A stretch of 64,000 nt of DNA from Viridibacillus sp050279675 (GCF_050279675.1 NZ_JBNNUK010000006.1:1-64000); one strand, 5' to 3'; numbered from the stretch's first letter, positions 1 to 8,995 are shown. Numbers and translations are program-made. Notes: generated from the sequence alone by a model not told the origin.

Positions 1-30
1 CCTGAGCCAGGATCAAACTCTCCATAAAAG
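1..30 (-). rRNA. 16S ribosomal RNA, 5' end only
   Basis: The first bases are the reverse complement of the universally conserved start of bacterial 16S rRNA (the 27F primer site, at about 2-21). Only the 5' tip lies in the window; the gene continues beyond position 1. It is transcribed away from the ribosomal protein cluster, on the same strand. The exact 5' boundary near 26-30 is estimated from other Bacillales. Confidence 0.95.
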
Positions 31-223
31 TAGTTTGAAAGCTCATTAGCTTTGCTAGCGTATCATCCGAAGATGATATCTATTTTTGTTTTGATACATC
101 AACAGGGTTGATGTTCAAAAACATTTATTGATTAACGTCTTGCATGTTCAGTTTTCAAGGTTCATTTTGTCGTTTTGTTTTGACGACTTACATATCTTAT
201 CATCCTTTTTGCATTATTGTCAA
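31..223 (-). promoter_or_regulatory. rRNA operon promoter and 16S leader
   Basis: On the minus strand a -35 TTGACA (218-223) and a -10 TAAGAT (194-199) are separated by 18 bp, which fits a sigma-A rRNA promoter. The roughly 155-nt leader that follows contains the CTTGAAAACTGAACA motif common in Bacillales rrn leaders. It also holds a hairpin around 62-82 (ATCATC/GATGAT arms) that could be an RNase III-type processing site. Only one promoter is evident, although B. subtilis rrn operons often have tandem ones. Confidence 0.8.
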
Positions 224-290
224 CACATTATCATAAAAAAGTAATAGGGGATTTTATCAGTGTTAATAAAAAATGGGCGGGAGCGTTGAT

Positions 291-944
291 ATGATGCGGA
301 AAACTATCATTTTTAGTAGTTTTATTTTGGTTGTTTTTTTATTACTTATACCTACGAAAGAGAAACTTTTAGAAGTTTTTAACGTAACAGATAGTCCAGA
401 TGTAATCGCAAAAGGTACTTATGGTCAAACGTTAACAATTGATGTTTCATTCGGAGACCAGGAACTAGAGCAATGGGTAAAGGCTTTGTCCCCTCCTTAT
501 CCTCTATTACTATTAGATAAGGATTGGATTAATCGTTCCCCTGCGATTTTACAATTAATTAAAGAGAAAAGGATTCCTACTGGATTATTAGGAAAAGAGA
601 GCACATATTACGAAAGTAACCTACTGGCCCTGGAGGAAGAAATCGCTATTTATGAAAAGCATTTTGGTGTAAAACCATTATGGTTTAGAACGAAGGACCA
701 ACTATTCCCTAGTGATATGCGTCAACAGTTATGGCAAGAACAAATTAACATGCTCGGATCTTCTAAAGTATGGACGAACGATAAACTACCTATACTTGTA
801 AAAGGTGATATTATTACTGCTCCTATGCATCAAGAAGAACGCATAAGTTTTAAAAAAATTGATGAATTGCGCGCTAAATACGAATTCTCTACTTTAGAAA
901 AGACAATCTTTGGATACGAAGTGAAAGATAAGAAGTTCCCTTAA
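291..944 (+). CDS. PdaB-position polysaccharide deacetylase-like protein, degenerate
   Basis: A 217-residue protein with an N-terminal signal anchor (about residues 4-22) and a NodB-like fold downstream. The segment TIDVSFGD matches the TFDISWGD region of B. subtilis PdaB, a late-sporulation deacetylase needed for spore stability, and GDIIT near residue 170 matches the PdaB GDIILLH segment. Gene order (kbaA, then this gene, then rrn) is that of pdaB. However, the GH-QIG zinc-histidine region reads RIPTGLLG, the LRPP motif reads FRTK, and the C-terminal LLH is altered, so activity is doubtful. The start at 291 is preferred over 273 because GGGAG lies 7 nt upstream. It is orthologous by position, but the function is inferred only. 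Confidence 0.7.
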   Translation: MMRKTIIFSSFILVVFLLLIPTKEKLLEVFNVTDSPDVIAKGTYGQTLTIDVSFGDQELEQWVKALSPPYPLLLLDKDWINRSPAILQLIKEKRIPTGLLGKESTYYESNLLALEEEIAIYEKHFGVKPLWFRTKDQLFPSDMRQQLWQEQINMLGSSKVWTNDKLPILVKGDIITAPMHQEERISFKKIDELRAKYEFSTLEKTIFGYEVKDKKFP

Positions 945-1072
945 GCGAATTTTCATTCCCGATAGAGATATAATTACCACTTAACACTTCCTATTATTTA
1001 CTATTTAAAATTATATATAGCATATTATAGTGTTTCATAACTACTAGTTGAATATTAATGTTTTTCTACAAA

Positions 1073-1108
1073 AAAGTGATGTCCATCTATCATAAGGACA
1101 TCACTTTA
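1073..1108 (-). terminator. Intrinsic terminator after kbaA
   Basis: A hairpin with arms AAAGTGATGTCC and GGACATCACTTT is followed on the minus strand by TTTTTT. It lies directly downstream of the kbaA stop codon. Confidence 0.85.
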
Positions 1109-1112
1109 CTTA

Positions 1113-1793
1113 TTACTTTACTTTAGATGCTTCGGCTAATCGGCGTGCTTTACGACGTTCTTCCAATTTTAATCGATCTTCATCTGATTTTGCATTATAC
1201 TTCGGCAAAATTAGTAATTGGAAAGCATTGACCGCTAAAAGAGGGAATAGTAATAACGTTACGTATTCATCTCCACCATCAGTACGCACCCATAAAGCGA
1301 TTAACCATTCTAGAGAGGTTACAACAATCATGAAAAATAAAGCTGGAACGAGAACATGTTTCTTTGTTAGCCTCGTCTTTTGAATAGCTGTTGCAATTGA
1401 TCCTGCCAATAAGACAAGCAATAAAACTATATACAATAACCAATCTTGAGCAGTATGAGCATATGGTTTAAAGCGGAACAATACTAAATCAACTAACGTA
1501 ACAACTATAATTAGCATTTGTACCCAATTCCATAATGTTAAAGAACGGAAAATGTTCACTCCAATTTGATGCACAGTTAAATATGCAAAGAATCCCATCT
1601 GTGCAATAACACTCATTGTAAAACCTAAAATAACAAACCAAATAAATCCTGAAAAGAACTCTGCCCATTCTCCATTTAAGAAATGCACAGCATAAAAGTC
1701 GTTCCATCTAATGAATAAGCTAAAAACTCCTGTAATGGAACCACCGATCAACATTGCATTTAAGAAAAATTTAAACCAATTTCGTATCGTCAC
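1113..1793 (-). CDS. kbaA: KinB-signalling pathway activator, KbaA family
   Basis: A roughly 226-residue polytopic membrane protein with about six hydrophobic segments and a basic C-terminal tail (LEERRKARRLAEASKVK). KbaA is needed for KinB-dependent activation of the Spo0A phosphorelay in B. subtilis, and it sits in the same place there, between gerD and pdaB. The GTG at 1793 is chosen because GGAGG lies 10 nt upstream and the protein then begins at TIRNWFKFFLNAML, like the Bacillus proteins; the longest frame would start at 1835. It is divergent from gerD and ends in its own terminator. The identification rests on synteny plus membrane topology. Confidence 0.8.
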   Translation of the reverse strand: MTIRNWFKFFLNAMLIGGSITGVFSLFIRWNDFYAVHFLNGEWAEFFSGFIWFVILGFTMSVIAQMGFFAYLTVHQIGVNIFRSLTLWNWVQMLIIVVTLVDLVLFRFKPYAHTAQDWLLYIVLLLVLLAGSIATAIQKTRLTKKHVLVPALFFMIVVTSLEWLIALWVRTDGGDEYVTLLLFPLLAVNAFQLLILPKYNAKSDEDRLKLEERRKARRLAEASKVK

Positions 1794-1943
1794 GACTAAA
1801 AGTCCTCCGTTTGTAAAAACAATTTCTTGTTTCATTCTAACAACGAATCCGCAAAAAATCTATTTCTCCTGCAAATCAATACATATTACTTCGTTAATTG
1901 TGAACAATAATTGAAAGCAATATGAAGAAAGTGAGGGATTAGA

Positions 1944-2549
1944 ATGGTCAAAAGGATCGTCTTTTCATTTTGCTTCATCGTTTTCTTGGCAGGTTGTTCT
2001 GCAAACCAACAAAATACTCAGTCTTATGATGAAGTAAAGAAAATAATGCTCGATGCACTGCAATCTGAAGATGGCAAAAAAGCAATACGACAGCTTCTAG
2101 AAGATAACAGCTTTCGGGATTTACTTATATTGGAAAACGAAGAAGTGAAAAAGGCAATTGAGGAAACATTGCTATCCAAAAAATCTGAAGAATATTGGAA
2201 GAAACAGTTTGAAGATCCAAAATTCCGCGAAACATTTGCTAAAAGTATGAAGAAGGAACAAGAAGGCGTTATGAAAGACTTAATTAAAGACGCTTCATTC
2301 CAAAAAGATCTTGAACAATTTTTTGGTCAGCCTGATATGCAAAAACAGCTTGAGAAGATTTTAAAATCGGCCAATTCAAAAGAAAATTTGGAAAAAATTA
2401 TTGCGGAAACGATTGAAAGTCCACTTCTACAAGAAAAATGGCTAAAACTCATTCAATCTGCTGGTGAATCTGCTGGTGGTGAAGGAAAATCCAAGGGCGG
2501 TAAAAGCGGCAATGAATCCAGTAGTGATAAAAAGAAACAAGAGGGATAA
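1944..2549 (+). CDS. gerD: Spore germination lipoprotein GerD
   Basis: A 201-residue secreted lipoprotein. The signal peptide ends in the lipobox LAGC with Cys18 as the lipidation site. The rest is charged and helical, with repeated EDPKFRETF-like and FQKDLEQFF-like segments, and it ends in a Gly/Ser/Lys-rich tail. GerD is the scaffold that clusters GerA-type nutrient receptors in the spore inner membrane into the germinosome. GTGAGGGATTAGA precedes the ATG. It is on the plus strand between kbaA and salA, as in B. subtilis, and converges on salA through a shared terminator. Expression in the forespore under sigma-G is expected from the family; no promoter was assigned here. Confidence 0.9.
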   Translation: MVKRIVFSFCFIVFLAGCSANQQNTQSYDEVKKIMLDALQSEDGKKAIRQLLEDNSFRDLLILENEEVKKAIEETLLSKKSEEYWKKQFEDPKFRETFAKSMKKEQEGVMKDLIKDASFQKDLEQFFGQPDMQKQLEKILKSANSKENLEKIIAETIESPLLQEKWLKLIQSAGESAGGEGKSKGGKSGNESSSDKKKQEG

Positions 2550-2561
2550 TGATCAGCATAC

Positions 2562-2606
2562 AAAAGAAGAAGCAGGCTCCTTTATAAAGGGGCCCGCTTC
2601 TTCTTT
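2562..2606. terminator. Bidirectional terminator between gerD and salA
   Basis: A long inverted repeat (AAGAAGAAGC.GGCTCC against GGGGCC.GCTTCTTCTT) is flanked by A-rich and T-rich tracts on both sides. It can terminate both convergent genes. Confidence 0.85.
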
Positions 2607-2609
2607 TGA

Positions 2610-3677
2610 TTATTTTTCTAACTTTCCAATTACGTTACGTGCGATATCAAGATAAATTTGACCTGTAGAGTGATTTTTTGCATAAACAGATGGTGCGAAA
2701 TCAACATCATTCCAGTCAGGTTGACCCAATGGAATCTGACCAAGTAATTCTGTACGAAGCTCTTCTGCCAATTTAGGGCCGCCGCCTTCTCCGAAGACAA
2801 ATTCACGTTCGCCAGATACTTTTGATTGGAACCAAGACATATTCTCAATAACACCAAGGATGTTATGATCTGTTTTAATCGCCATTGCGCCTGCTCGAGC
2901 TGCTACGAATGCAGCAGTTGGATGAGGTGTTGTCACAACGATTTCATTTGATTCAGGTAACATTTGGTGAATATCAAGTGCAATATCCCCTGTACCTGGA
3001 GGTAAGTCCAAAAGTAAGTAGTCAAGCTCGCCCCATTCTACATCGCGGAAGAATTGGTCTAACACTTTCCCAAGCATTGGTCCGCGCCATACTACTGGTG
3101 CGTTATCTTCAACAAAGAAGCCCATAGAAATCATTTTCACACCTAAGCGATCAACCGGAATAATACGATTTTCTTCTACTACCGGCATTGTTTGTACACC
3201 CATCATATCAGGCACACTGAAACCATAGATATCAGCATCAATTAGGCCGACTTTTTTGCCAAGACGCGCAAGCGCTACAGCAAGGTTAACTGATACTGTT
3301 GATTTACCTACACCGCCTTTACCTGAAGCGATTGATATGAATTTTACATTACTAAGTGGAGATAATACATCTTGTGCTTCTGCTCTTGTAGCTGTACCAC
3401 GGAATAGCTCTAAAGTTTCTTGAGGAAGGTCTTCAAAACGAATACCCACTGTTTCTACTCCAGCGTTTTTTAATGCATCTACAACTTGCATTTGTAATTG
3501 CATTTGCTCTGGTGTACCAGTTTTAGCAATCGCCACTTTCACACTTACATGGTTTTTTTCTTCTTTTATTGAGACATTCGCAATACCGTTTGTTTCTGCT
3601 AATGTTTTATGTAAAAAAGGATCTTTTAGTTCTCCGACTAATTCACGGACTTGTTGTTCATTAATCACAATAGACAC
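2610..3677 (-). CDS. salA: Mrp/NBP35-family P-loop ATPase (SalA)
   Basis: A 355-residue protein with an N-terminal MIP18/FSCA-type domain (about residues 5-80) and a deviant Walker A GKGGVGKST at 119-127 typical of the MinD/Mrp class, then LIDADIYG and LLLDLPPGTGD. Family members carry or transfer Fe-S clusters. B. subtilis SalA also affects extracellular protease production by repressing scoC. The position between gerD and cwlD matches B. subtilis. It is probably monocistronic and ends at the terminator shared with gerD. Length and domain order are normal. Whether the regulatory role applies here cannot be told from the sequence. Confidence 0.9.
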   Translation of the reverse strand: MSIVINEQQVRELVGELKDPFLHKTLAETNGIANVSIKEEKNHVSVKVAIAKTGTPEQMQLQMQVVDALKNAGVETVGIRFEDLPQETLELFRGTATRAEAQDVLSPLSNVKFISIASGKGGVGKSTVSVNLAVALARLGKKVGLIDADIYGFSVPDMMGVQTMPVVEENRIIPVDRLGVKMISMGFFVEDNAPVVWRGPMLGKVLDQFFRDVEWGELDYLLLDLPPGTGDIALDIHQMLPESNEIVVTTPHPTAAFVAARAGAMAIKTDHNILGVIENMSWFQSKVSGEREFVFGEGGGPKLAEELRTELLGQIPLGQPDWNDVDFAPSVYAKNHSTGQIYLDIARNVIGKLEK

Positions 3678-3747
3678 TCCTCTAGTAAATATCTTTTTTC
3701 GAATTTTAGTATATCACAAAGGGTATGAATTAGGTTTATGAGTTGCT

Positions 3748-4461
3748 TTATTCAATATTAATCTCAAAATATTGTTCAATCCCCTGGACAATCGCATCTG
3801 CCATTTGATCTTGGTATTTCGGTGAAATAAGTAATTTTTGTTCTTCTGGATTACTGATAAAGCCTGTCTCTATTAGTGCTGAAGGCATCGTAGCTTTTTT
3901 CAATAAATACACTTGCCTAATAGACAGCGCTTCTCTTTTTGTATTCTTCAAATTCTCTCGTATAGAAGACTGAATTTCTTTTGCCAAAAACTCACCGCCA
4001 GGATGTCCATTTGCATGGTAGAATACCTGAGCACCTCTCCACTTTGTTTCAGGGATTGCATTAGCATGAATACTTATAAAGAGATCCGGTTTTTGTTTAG
4101 CTACAAGTCGTTCTCTCAAGAAAATATCTTCTCTCTTACGTTCCCTTAATGTATTGTAAGTTTGATCCGAAGCATGTTCCGCAATAACATCACCATTTTT
4201 AGTACGCGTCATAAATACAGTCGCACCTTTTTTCTTTAGCCTCTTCTCTACCTTTTGTGCAATGGCAAGTGTAATATCTTTTTCAATAATATCAGCTTTA
4301 GATGCACCTCCATCTATCCCACCATGCCCGGCATCTACTACTATTTTCACTCCGCCAAGTGTTTCTGAAATAAAAAAACCACGATCTGATGCCTTTACTC
4401 CATATACAACAAATAGTATACAGCAAAGTAAAATTGTCCCTAAAATAAGCCACCGCTTCAA
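3748..4461 (-). CDS. cwlD: Spore cortex N-acetylmuramoyl-L-alanine amidase CwlD
   Basis: About 237 residues, with an N-terminal membrane segment followed by an Amidase_3 catalytic domain. The zinc ligands are visible as His in DAGHGG (about residue 46), Glu in IIEKD (about 60) and His in SIHANA (about 132), with the catalytic Glu in ALIETGF (about 198). CwlD removes stem peptides so that muramic-delta-lactam forms in the spore cortex. A TTG start at 4461 is preferred because AAGGGCGG lies upstream; the longer ATG frame from 4497 has no ribosome-binding site. The start is the least certain part. It lies between rpsI and salA, as in B. subtilis. Confidence 0.88.
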   Translation of the reverse strand: MKRWLILGTILLCCILFVVYGVKASDRGFFISETLGGVKIVVDAGHGGIDGGASKADIIEKDITLAIAQKVEKRLKKKGATVFMTRTKNGDVIAEHASDQTYNTLRERKREDIFLRERLVAKQKPDLFISIHANAIPETKWRGAQVFYHANGHPGGEFLAKEIQSSIRENLKNTKREALSIRQVYLLKKATMPSALIETGFISNPEEQKLLISPKYQDQMADAIVQGIEQYFEINIE

Positions 4462-4567
4462 ATAACGACACCGCCCTTTTGCATTAATATATGCCATATG
4501 CTTGGACGATATGTCGCAATGATAAGCTAATATAAAATCATTTACATGACACCAAGTATTTTAGAAC

Positions 4568-4600
4568 AAAAAAAACCGCCCCATAAAATGGGACGGTTTG
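4568..4600 (-). terminator. Terminator after rpsI
   Basis: A hairpin AACCGTCCCAT/ATGGGGCGGTT is followed by eight T residues on the minus strand, just downstream of rpsI. It ends the rplM-rpsI transcript. Confidence 0.9.
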
Positions 4601-4619
4601 AATTCGCATAAACGAATGA

Positions 4620-5012
4620 TTAACGTTTTGAGAATTGAGGTGCACGACGAGCGCCGCGAAGACCTGGCTTCTTACGTTCTTTCATACGTGGGTCACGAGT
4701 AAGTAGACCTGCTGATTTAAGTGCTGGACGGAAATCAGGATCAACTGTTAGTAATGCACGTGCAATACCGTGACGGATTGCGCCAGCTTGACCTGTGTAT
4801 CCACCACCATTCACGTTAACGTGAATGTCGTAGCTTCCAACTGTATCAGTTGCTACTAATGGTTGTTTAATAATTTCGCGTAAAGCTGCGAATGGGACGT
4901 AGTTTTCAACGTCGCGGTTGTTAATAACGATATTTCCTTCGCCTGGTACTAAACGTACGCGAGCTACAGAACTTTTACGACGACCTGTGCCGATATATTG
5001 AACTTGTGCCAA
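4620..5012 (-). CDS. rpsI: 30S ribosomal protein S9
   Basis: 130 residues with the S9 hallmarks: the N-terminal TGRRKSSVARVRL and a basic C-terminal tail RGARRAPQFSKR that reaches the tRNA in the P site. It is the second gene of the rplM-rpsI pair, 21 nt after L13, so the two are made from one transcript. A strong AGGAGG-type site precedes the ATG. Confidence 0.98.
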   Translation of the reverse strand: MAQVQYIGTGRRKSSVARVRLVPGEGNIVINNRDVENYVPFAALREIIKQPLVATDTVGSYDIHVNVNGGGYTGQAGAIRHGIARALLTVDPDFRPALKSAGLLTRDPRMKERKKPGLRGARRAPQFSKR

Positions 5013-5033
5013 GGGTATTTCCTCCTCTAATAA

Positions 5034-5471
5034 TTATCCGCGAAGCTCATAAGCTTCTGGTTTTTGTGCTGCGTGTGGGTGTTCTGCTCCAGCGTATACG
5101 TGAAGTTTAGTGAACATTTGACGACCTAAAGAGTTTTTAGGAAGCATCCCTTTGATAGCTAATTCTAGCATTTGTTTTGGATATTTTTCTTTCATTTCAC
5201 CTGCAGTACGAGTTTTTAAACCACCTGCAAATTGAGTGTGACGGTAATAAATTTTATCTTGTAATTTTTTACCTGTTAATTCGATTTTACCAGCGTTGAT
5301 AAGGATTACGTGATCCCCAGTGTCAACGTTTGGTGTGAAAATTGCTTTATGTTTACCGCGTAAGATAGCAGCTACTTCAGAAGCTAAACGACCAAGAGTT
5401 TTGCCTTCTGCATCAACTACTAACCATTTACGCTCTACTTCGTGACCTTTAGCCATGAATGTTGTACGCAT
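5034..5471 (-). CDS. rplM: 50S ribosomal protein L13
   Basis: 145 residues starting MRTTFMAK, as in other Bacillales, with the conserved KWLVVDAEGKTLGRLAS and the GMLPKNSLGRQMF region. L13 is an early assembly protein of the 50S subunit that binds 23S rRNA. It is the first gene of the rplM-rpsI operon behind its own promoter and leader, so transcription can be uncoupled from truA upstream. Confidence 0.98.
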   Translation of the reverse strand: MRTTFMAKGHEVERKWLVVDAEGKTLGRLASEVAAILRGKHKAIFTPNVDTGDHVILINAGKIELTGKKLQDKIYYRHTQFAGGLKTRTAGEMKEKYPKQMLELAIKGMLPKNSLGRQMFTKLHVYAGAEHPHAAQKPEAYELRG

Positions 5472-5611
5472 GTTAGTATCCTCCTACTAATTGTTTCTAT
5501 TTTCTGTTCCAATTGTTTTCTTTATCCACAACACTATAAGATTCGGGGCTTATCGAGTGGGGTAATGAAAATACCATATGTCATATTATAACGAATAACA
5601 ACTTTTGTCAA
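5472..5611 (-). promoter_or_regulatory. rplM promoter and probable L13 leader
   Basis: On the minus strand TTGACA (5606-5611) is followed by an overlapping TATAAT (5585-5590, 15-bp spacer) or TAATAT (5583-5588, 17-bp spacer). The transcript would have about 105 nt of leader that includes CCCCACTCGATAAGCCCCGAA. Bacillales carry an L13 leader (an autoregulatory RNA element) at this position. The promoter is seen; equating the leader with that family is an inference. Confidence 0.65.
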
Positions 5612-5643
5612 GTGCTTAACCAAAAACACCTGGAGATGTTGCT

Positions 5644-6393
5644 TCAGTCGTTATAGAACACAGATTCTAAGTACAATCCGTGTGGCGGCGCGGTTTTACC
5701 GGCATTTCCTCGATTCAATGAAGCAATAATTGAGGCAAGTTCATCAGCTGGGCGTTTACCAATTCCGACTTCCCATAAAGTACCTGCAATAATTCGCACC
5801 ATATTATACAAAAAACCATTTCCTTCAATTGTCATATGCAATTCCTCACCATGCCATTCAAAGTCTAACTTTGCAACAGTACGCACTTTATCTTTCACAC
5901 TTGTATTGGCTGCACAAAAGCATGAAAAATCATGTGTCCCTAGAATATACTGTGCTGCTTCTTGCATAGCCATAACATTTGGCTTTACACCATTGGTAGG
6001 TGTCGCATAAAAACGTCTAAAAGGGCTCTGTACGGCTTCACACGACCAGATATAGCGATATCGCTTACCATGGACGCTAAACCTCGCGTGAAAGTCATCA
6101 GACACCTCTTCTATTTGAACAATTCGGATGTCTCTCGGTAATTGGACGTTTAATGCTTGTGCATAACGATCAAGAGGAATGGACAGTGTCGTATCAAAAT
6201 GGATTACTTGGCCGGTTGCATGCACCTTAGCATCTGTTCTCCCACTTGCTGTCACCTGGACAATCTCATTTTTATGCATGACGGTAAGTACTTTCTGAAG
6301 CTCTTCTTGCACTGTACGTTTCTCAGGTTGCACTTGGTAACCAGAGAAATTCGTTCCATCATATGTGATTGTAGCTTTCATTCTTCTTTTCAT
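5644..6393 (-). CDS. truA: tRNA pseudouridine(38-40) synthase TruA
   Basis: 249 residues of the TruA family, which converts uridines 38-40 in the tRNA anticodon arm to pseudouridine. The catalytic Asp is in ASGRTDAKVHA (Asp54), followed by the family motifs FHARF, KRYRY and NGFLYNMVRI. It follows ecfT by 22 nt and is probably co-transcribed with the ecf genes. GAGGAG lies 11 nt before the chosen ATG; an alternative ATG four codons further in is possible. Confidence 0.95.
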   Translation of the reverse strand: MKRRMKATITYDGTNFSGYQVQPEKRTVQEELQKVLTVMHKNEIVQVTASGRTDAKVHATGQVIHFDTTLSIPLDRYAQALNVQLPRDIRIVQIEEVSDDFHARFSVHGKRYRYIWSCEAVQSPFRRFYATPTNGVKPNVMAMQEAAQYILGTHDFSCFCAANTSVKDKVRTVAKLDFEWHGEELHMTIEGNGFLYNMVRIIAGTLWEVGIGKRPADELASIIASLNRGNAGKTAPPHGLYLESVFYND

Positions 6394-6415
6394 CGTTATG
6401 CAATCTCCTCATTCA

Positions 6416-7213
6416 TTAACTACGAAGGGTTATTAATAATGCTGTCATGACTACAAGTAACAGGATCGCTAATGTATCCTTACTATCCCACTTCAGCTGG
6501 CGGTAGCGTGTACGTCCTTCTCCGCCACGATAACCACGTACTTCCATTGCTGTTGCCAAATCCTCTGCACGCTTAAATGCGCTAACGAAGAGTGGTACTA
6601 GCAATGGTACAACGGCTTTAACACGTTCTTTTATTGGCCCTGTACTAAGATCCGACCCACGCGCCATTTGTGCCTTCATAATTTTATCCGTCTCATCCAT
6701 TAGTGTAGGGATGAAGCGAAGCGATATAGACATCATTAATGCTAACTCATGTACAGGTAATTTTAATTTTTTGAATGGATTCAACAGAACTTCTAATCCA
6801 TCTGTAATTGAAATCGGTGAAGTTGTTAGCGTCAAAATGGATGTCATAAAGACTAATACTAAAAATCTAATAGAAATGAAAATACCTTGCTTCAAACCTT
6901 CTTCATATATACTGATAAACTTCCAGTGATAAAGAAGTTCACCTTCCTTCGTGAAAAAAATATGAAGTAAGAATGTAAATGCCATTAATATAATAACCGG
7001 CTTCAAGCCATTTATTAAGAAGTATAATTTTATCTGCGAAATAAAGATAACAAGTAATGTAAACACAAACAGAGCTGCATACGTCACAGGATTGTTCGCT
7101 AAAAATACGATAATGATAAATGCGAATACAAATAATAGTTTCGAGCGAGGATCTAATTTATGCACGAAGGAATCCCCTGGCATAAAGCGGCCAAAAATCA
7201 TTTTCTCCATCAT
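6416..7213 (-). CDS. ecfT: ECF transporter transmembrane component EcfT
   Basis: About 265 residues, with a hydrophobic N-terminal half and a cytoplasmic helical part carrying the two coupling motifs MARGSD and EVRGYRG that contact the ATPases. EcfT links EcfA1/EcfA2 to interchangeable S-components that bind vitamins or metals. The chosen start overlaps the ecfA2 stop (ATG sharing bases with TGA), with GAGGAG upstream; the open frame continues to 7279, but that extension lies inside ecfA2. As in other Firmicutes, no S-component is adjacent, so this is the shared energizing module. Confidence 0.95.
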   Translation of the reverse strand: MMEKMIFGRFMPGDSFVHKLDPRSKLLFVFAFIIIVFLANNPVTYAALFVFTLLVIFISQIKLYFLINGLKPVIILMAFTFLLHIFFTKEGELLYHWKFISIYEEGLKQGIFISIRFLVLVFMTSILTLTTSPISITDGLEVLLNPFKKLKLPVHELALMMSISLRFIPTLMDETDKIMKAQMARGSDLSTGPIKERVKAVVPLLVPLFVSAFKRAEDLATAMEVRGYRGGEGRTRYRQLKWDSKDTLAILLLVVMTALLITLRS

Positions 7214-8082
7214 TGACCCGCACGCTCCTCTCGAACAGCTTCCGCAATCGCTGATGCGAGCTCTTCTTCCGTTAGACAAAGCGTTGGTAAATTGCGACCG
7301 ACCTTCTCTTCAAATTCTTTCTGGAAACGTACAATACGCGGGGGCTCTAATCGATACTTCGCCAGCTGCTCAGTATCACCAAATATTTCCTGCGGATTTC
7401 CTGTTAGTACACATTTGCCTTCATGCATAATTGCAATTCGATCTGCATAACGTGCCGCATCTTCCATACTATGTGTCACAAGGATTGTCGTTAAATTTCT
7501 TTCCTTGTGAAGCTTTAGGAATAAATCCATAATTTCTTTTCTGCCTCGAGGATCAAGTCCTGCCGTTGGCTCATCAAGGACAATTACTTCTGGTTCCATA
7601 GCAAGTACCCCTGCAATAGCAACTCGTCGCATTTGACCACCCGATAAATCAAATGGTGATTTATCAAGTACCGTAAGAGGTAAACCTACGAGCTCAATTA
7701 AGTGCTGCGCACGTTTTGTCGCTTCGTCTTCAGAGATACCAAAGTTCATCGGACCAAAAATAATATCTTTTAAAACCGTTTCCTCAAATAACTGATGTTC
7801 GGGAAATTGAAATACAATCCCTACTTTTTGACGAACCGGTTTTAAATCCTTCGCCTTTTTACCAGCTGTAATAGTCTTGTCCCCTATTTGTATAGTACCT
7901 TCTGTAGGTTTTAAAAGGGCATTTAGATGCAGTAATATCGTAGACTTCCCTGAACCTGTATGACCAATAATTGCTTGATAGCTACCTGAAGGAATAGCCA
8001 ATTCAACATCAAATAACGCTCTCTTTTCAAAAGGCGTTCCTTGTGCATAAGCATAACTTACTTTTTGAAGTTGGATGTCCAT
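7210..8082 (-). CDS. ecfA2: ECF transporter ATPase EcfA2
   Basis: 290 residues of the ABC ATPase superfamily. Walker A GHTGSGKST is at 40-48, the signature LSGGQ at 146-150, Walker B runs into DEPTAGLDP near 170, and the switch His is in VTHSMED. It forms a heterodimer with EcfA1 that powers energy-coupling-factor vitamin uptake through EcfT. Its start overlaps the ecfA1 end by 25 nt and its end overlaps ecfT, a tight arrangement typical of translational coupling. Confidence 0.96.
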   Translation of the reverse strand: MDIQLQKVSYAYAQGTPFEKRALFDVELAIPSGSYQAIIGHTGSGKSTILLHLNALLKPTEGTIQIGDKTITAGKKAKDLKPVRQKVGIVFQFPEHQLFEETVLKDIIFGPMNFGISEDEATKRAQHLIELVGLPLTVLDKSPFDLSGGQMRRVAIAGVLAMEPEVIVLDEPTAGLDPRGRKEIMDLFLKLHKERNLTTILVTHSMEDAARYADRIAIMHEGKCVLTGNPQEIFGDTEQLAKYRLEPPRIVRFQKEFEEKVGRNLPTLCLTEEELASAIAEAVREERAGQ

Positions 8083-8903
8083 AAGTCATTCACCAGCTCT
8101 TCTTCTGTCATGTGCTCGCCAAGAAGCTTCACACCATTTTGTTTCAAAAGCTTTGTTAGCTTCATAGCAAATGGTAAATCTAATCCAAGCTCTACTAATT
8201 GGTCGCCTAAAGCGAAAATTTCCGATGGTGTTCCTTCAGCAAATTTCTTGCCACCATTCATAAATAACATACGATCAGCTAAAATAGCTTCTTCTAAATC
8301 ATGCGTAATTGATAGGACCGTTAAACCTGTCTCTTCACGTAATGCTTGTACAGTAGCAAGCACTTCAGCACGACCTTGAGGATCGAGCATTGATGTCGCT
8401 TCATCCAAAATCAGTAATCTCGGTTTTAGTGCAAGTGCACCTGCAATGGCCACACGTTGCTTTTGACCACCTGATAAATGCTGTGGCTCATGGTTTAAAA
8501 ACTGATCCATCTTTACCTGTCTTAGTGCTTCATGTACACGTTTAACCATTTCTTCATATGGTATACCATTGTTTTCAAGTGCAAACGCAACATCATCCTG
8601 TACAGTCGCTCCTACAAACTGATTATCAGGATTTTGGAATACCATACCCATTTGAGATCTTATATCCCAAAGATTTTCTTCCGTTAATGACTGATTCAAA
8701 ACCTTAATCGCTCCTTCTTGTGGGAACAATAAGCCGTTCATAAGGCGCGCGATAGTGGATTTGCCAGATCCGTTATGGCCAACAATCGCAATCCATTCGC
8801 CTTCATGCACAGTAAATGACACGTCTTCAACCGCGTTCTTAATATCCGGGTCATCCTGGGAATATGAAAATGTTATGTGATCCAGTGATAAGATTTCATC
8901 CAT
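8058..8903 (-). CDS. ecfA1: ECF transporter ATPase EcfA1
   Basis: 281 residues with Walker A GHNGSGKST (42-50), the signature LSGGQKQR, Walker B followed by DEATSMLDP, and SITHDLE. It is the first gene of the ecfA1-ecfA2-ecfT-truA run. GAGAGGAGTTTGAACAT precedes the ATG. It pairs with EcfA2 as the asymmetric ATPase of group II ECF transporters. The 420-bp spacer upstream, toward rplQ, carries three hairpins and may hold regulation (annotated separately). Confidence 0.96.
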   Translation of the reverse strand: MDEILSLDHITFSYSQDDPDIKNAVEDVSFTVHEGEWIAIVGHNGSGKSTIARLMNGLLFPQEGAIKVLNQSLTEENLWDIRSQMGMVFQNPDNQFVGATVQDDVAFALENNGIPYEEMVKRVHEALRQVKMDQFLNHEPQHLSGGQKQRVAIAGALALKPRLLILDEATSMLDPQGRAEVLATVQALREETGLTVLSITHDLEEAILADRMLFMNGGKKFAEGTPSEIFALGDQLVELGLDLPFAMKLTKLLKQNGVKLLGEHMTEEELVNDLWTSNFKK

Positions 8904-8995
8904 ATGTTCAAACTCCTCTCGCTCAACTTCGCTCCGCTGTTCTCTCTAACTTACACTGTTTTATGTATGATTACTAGCTGAAAAGTTTCTACATT

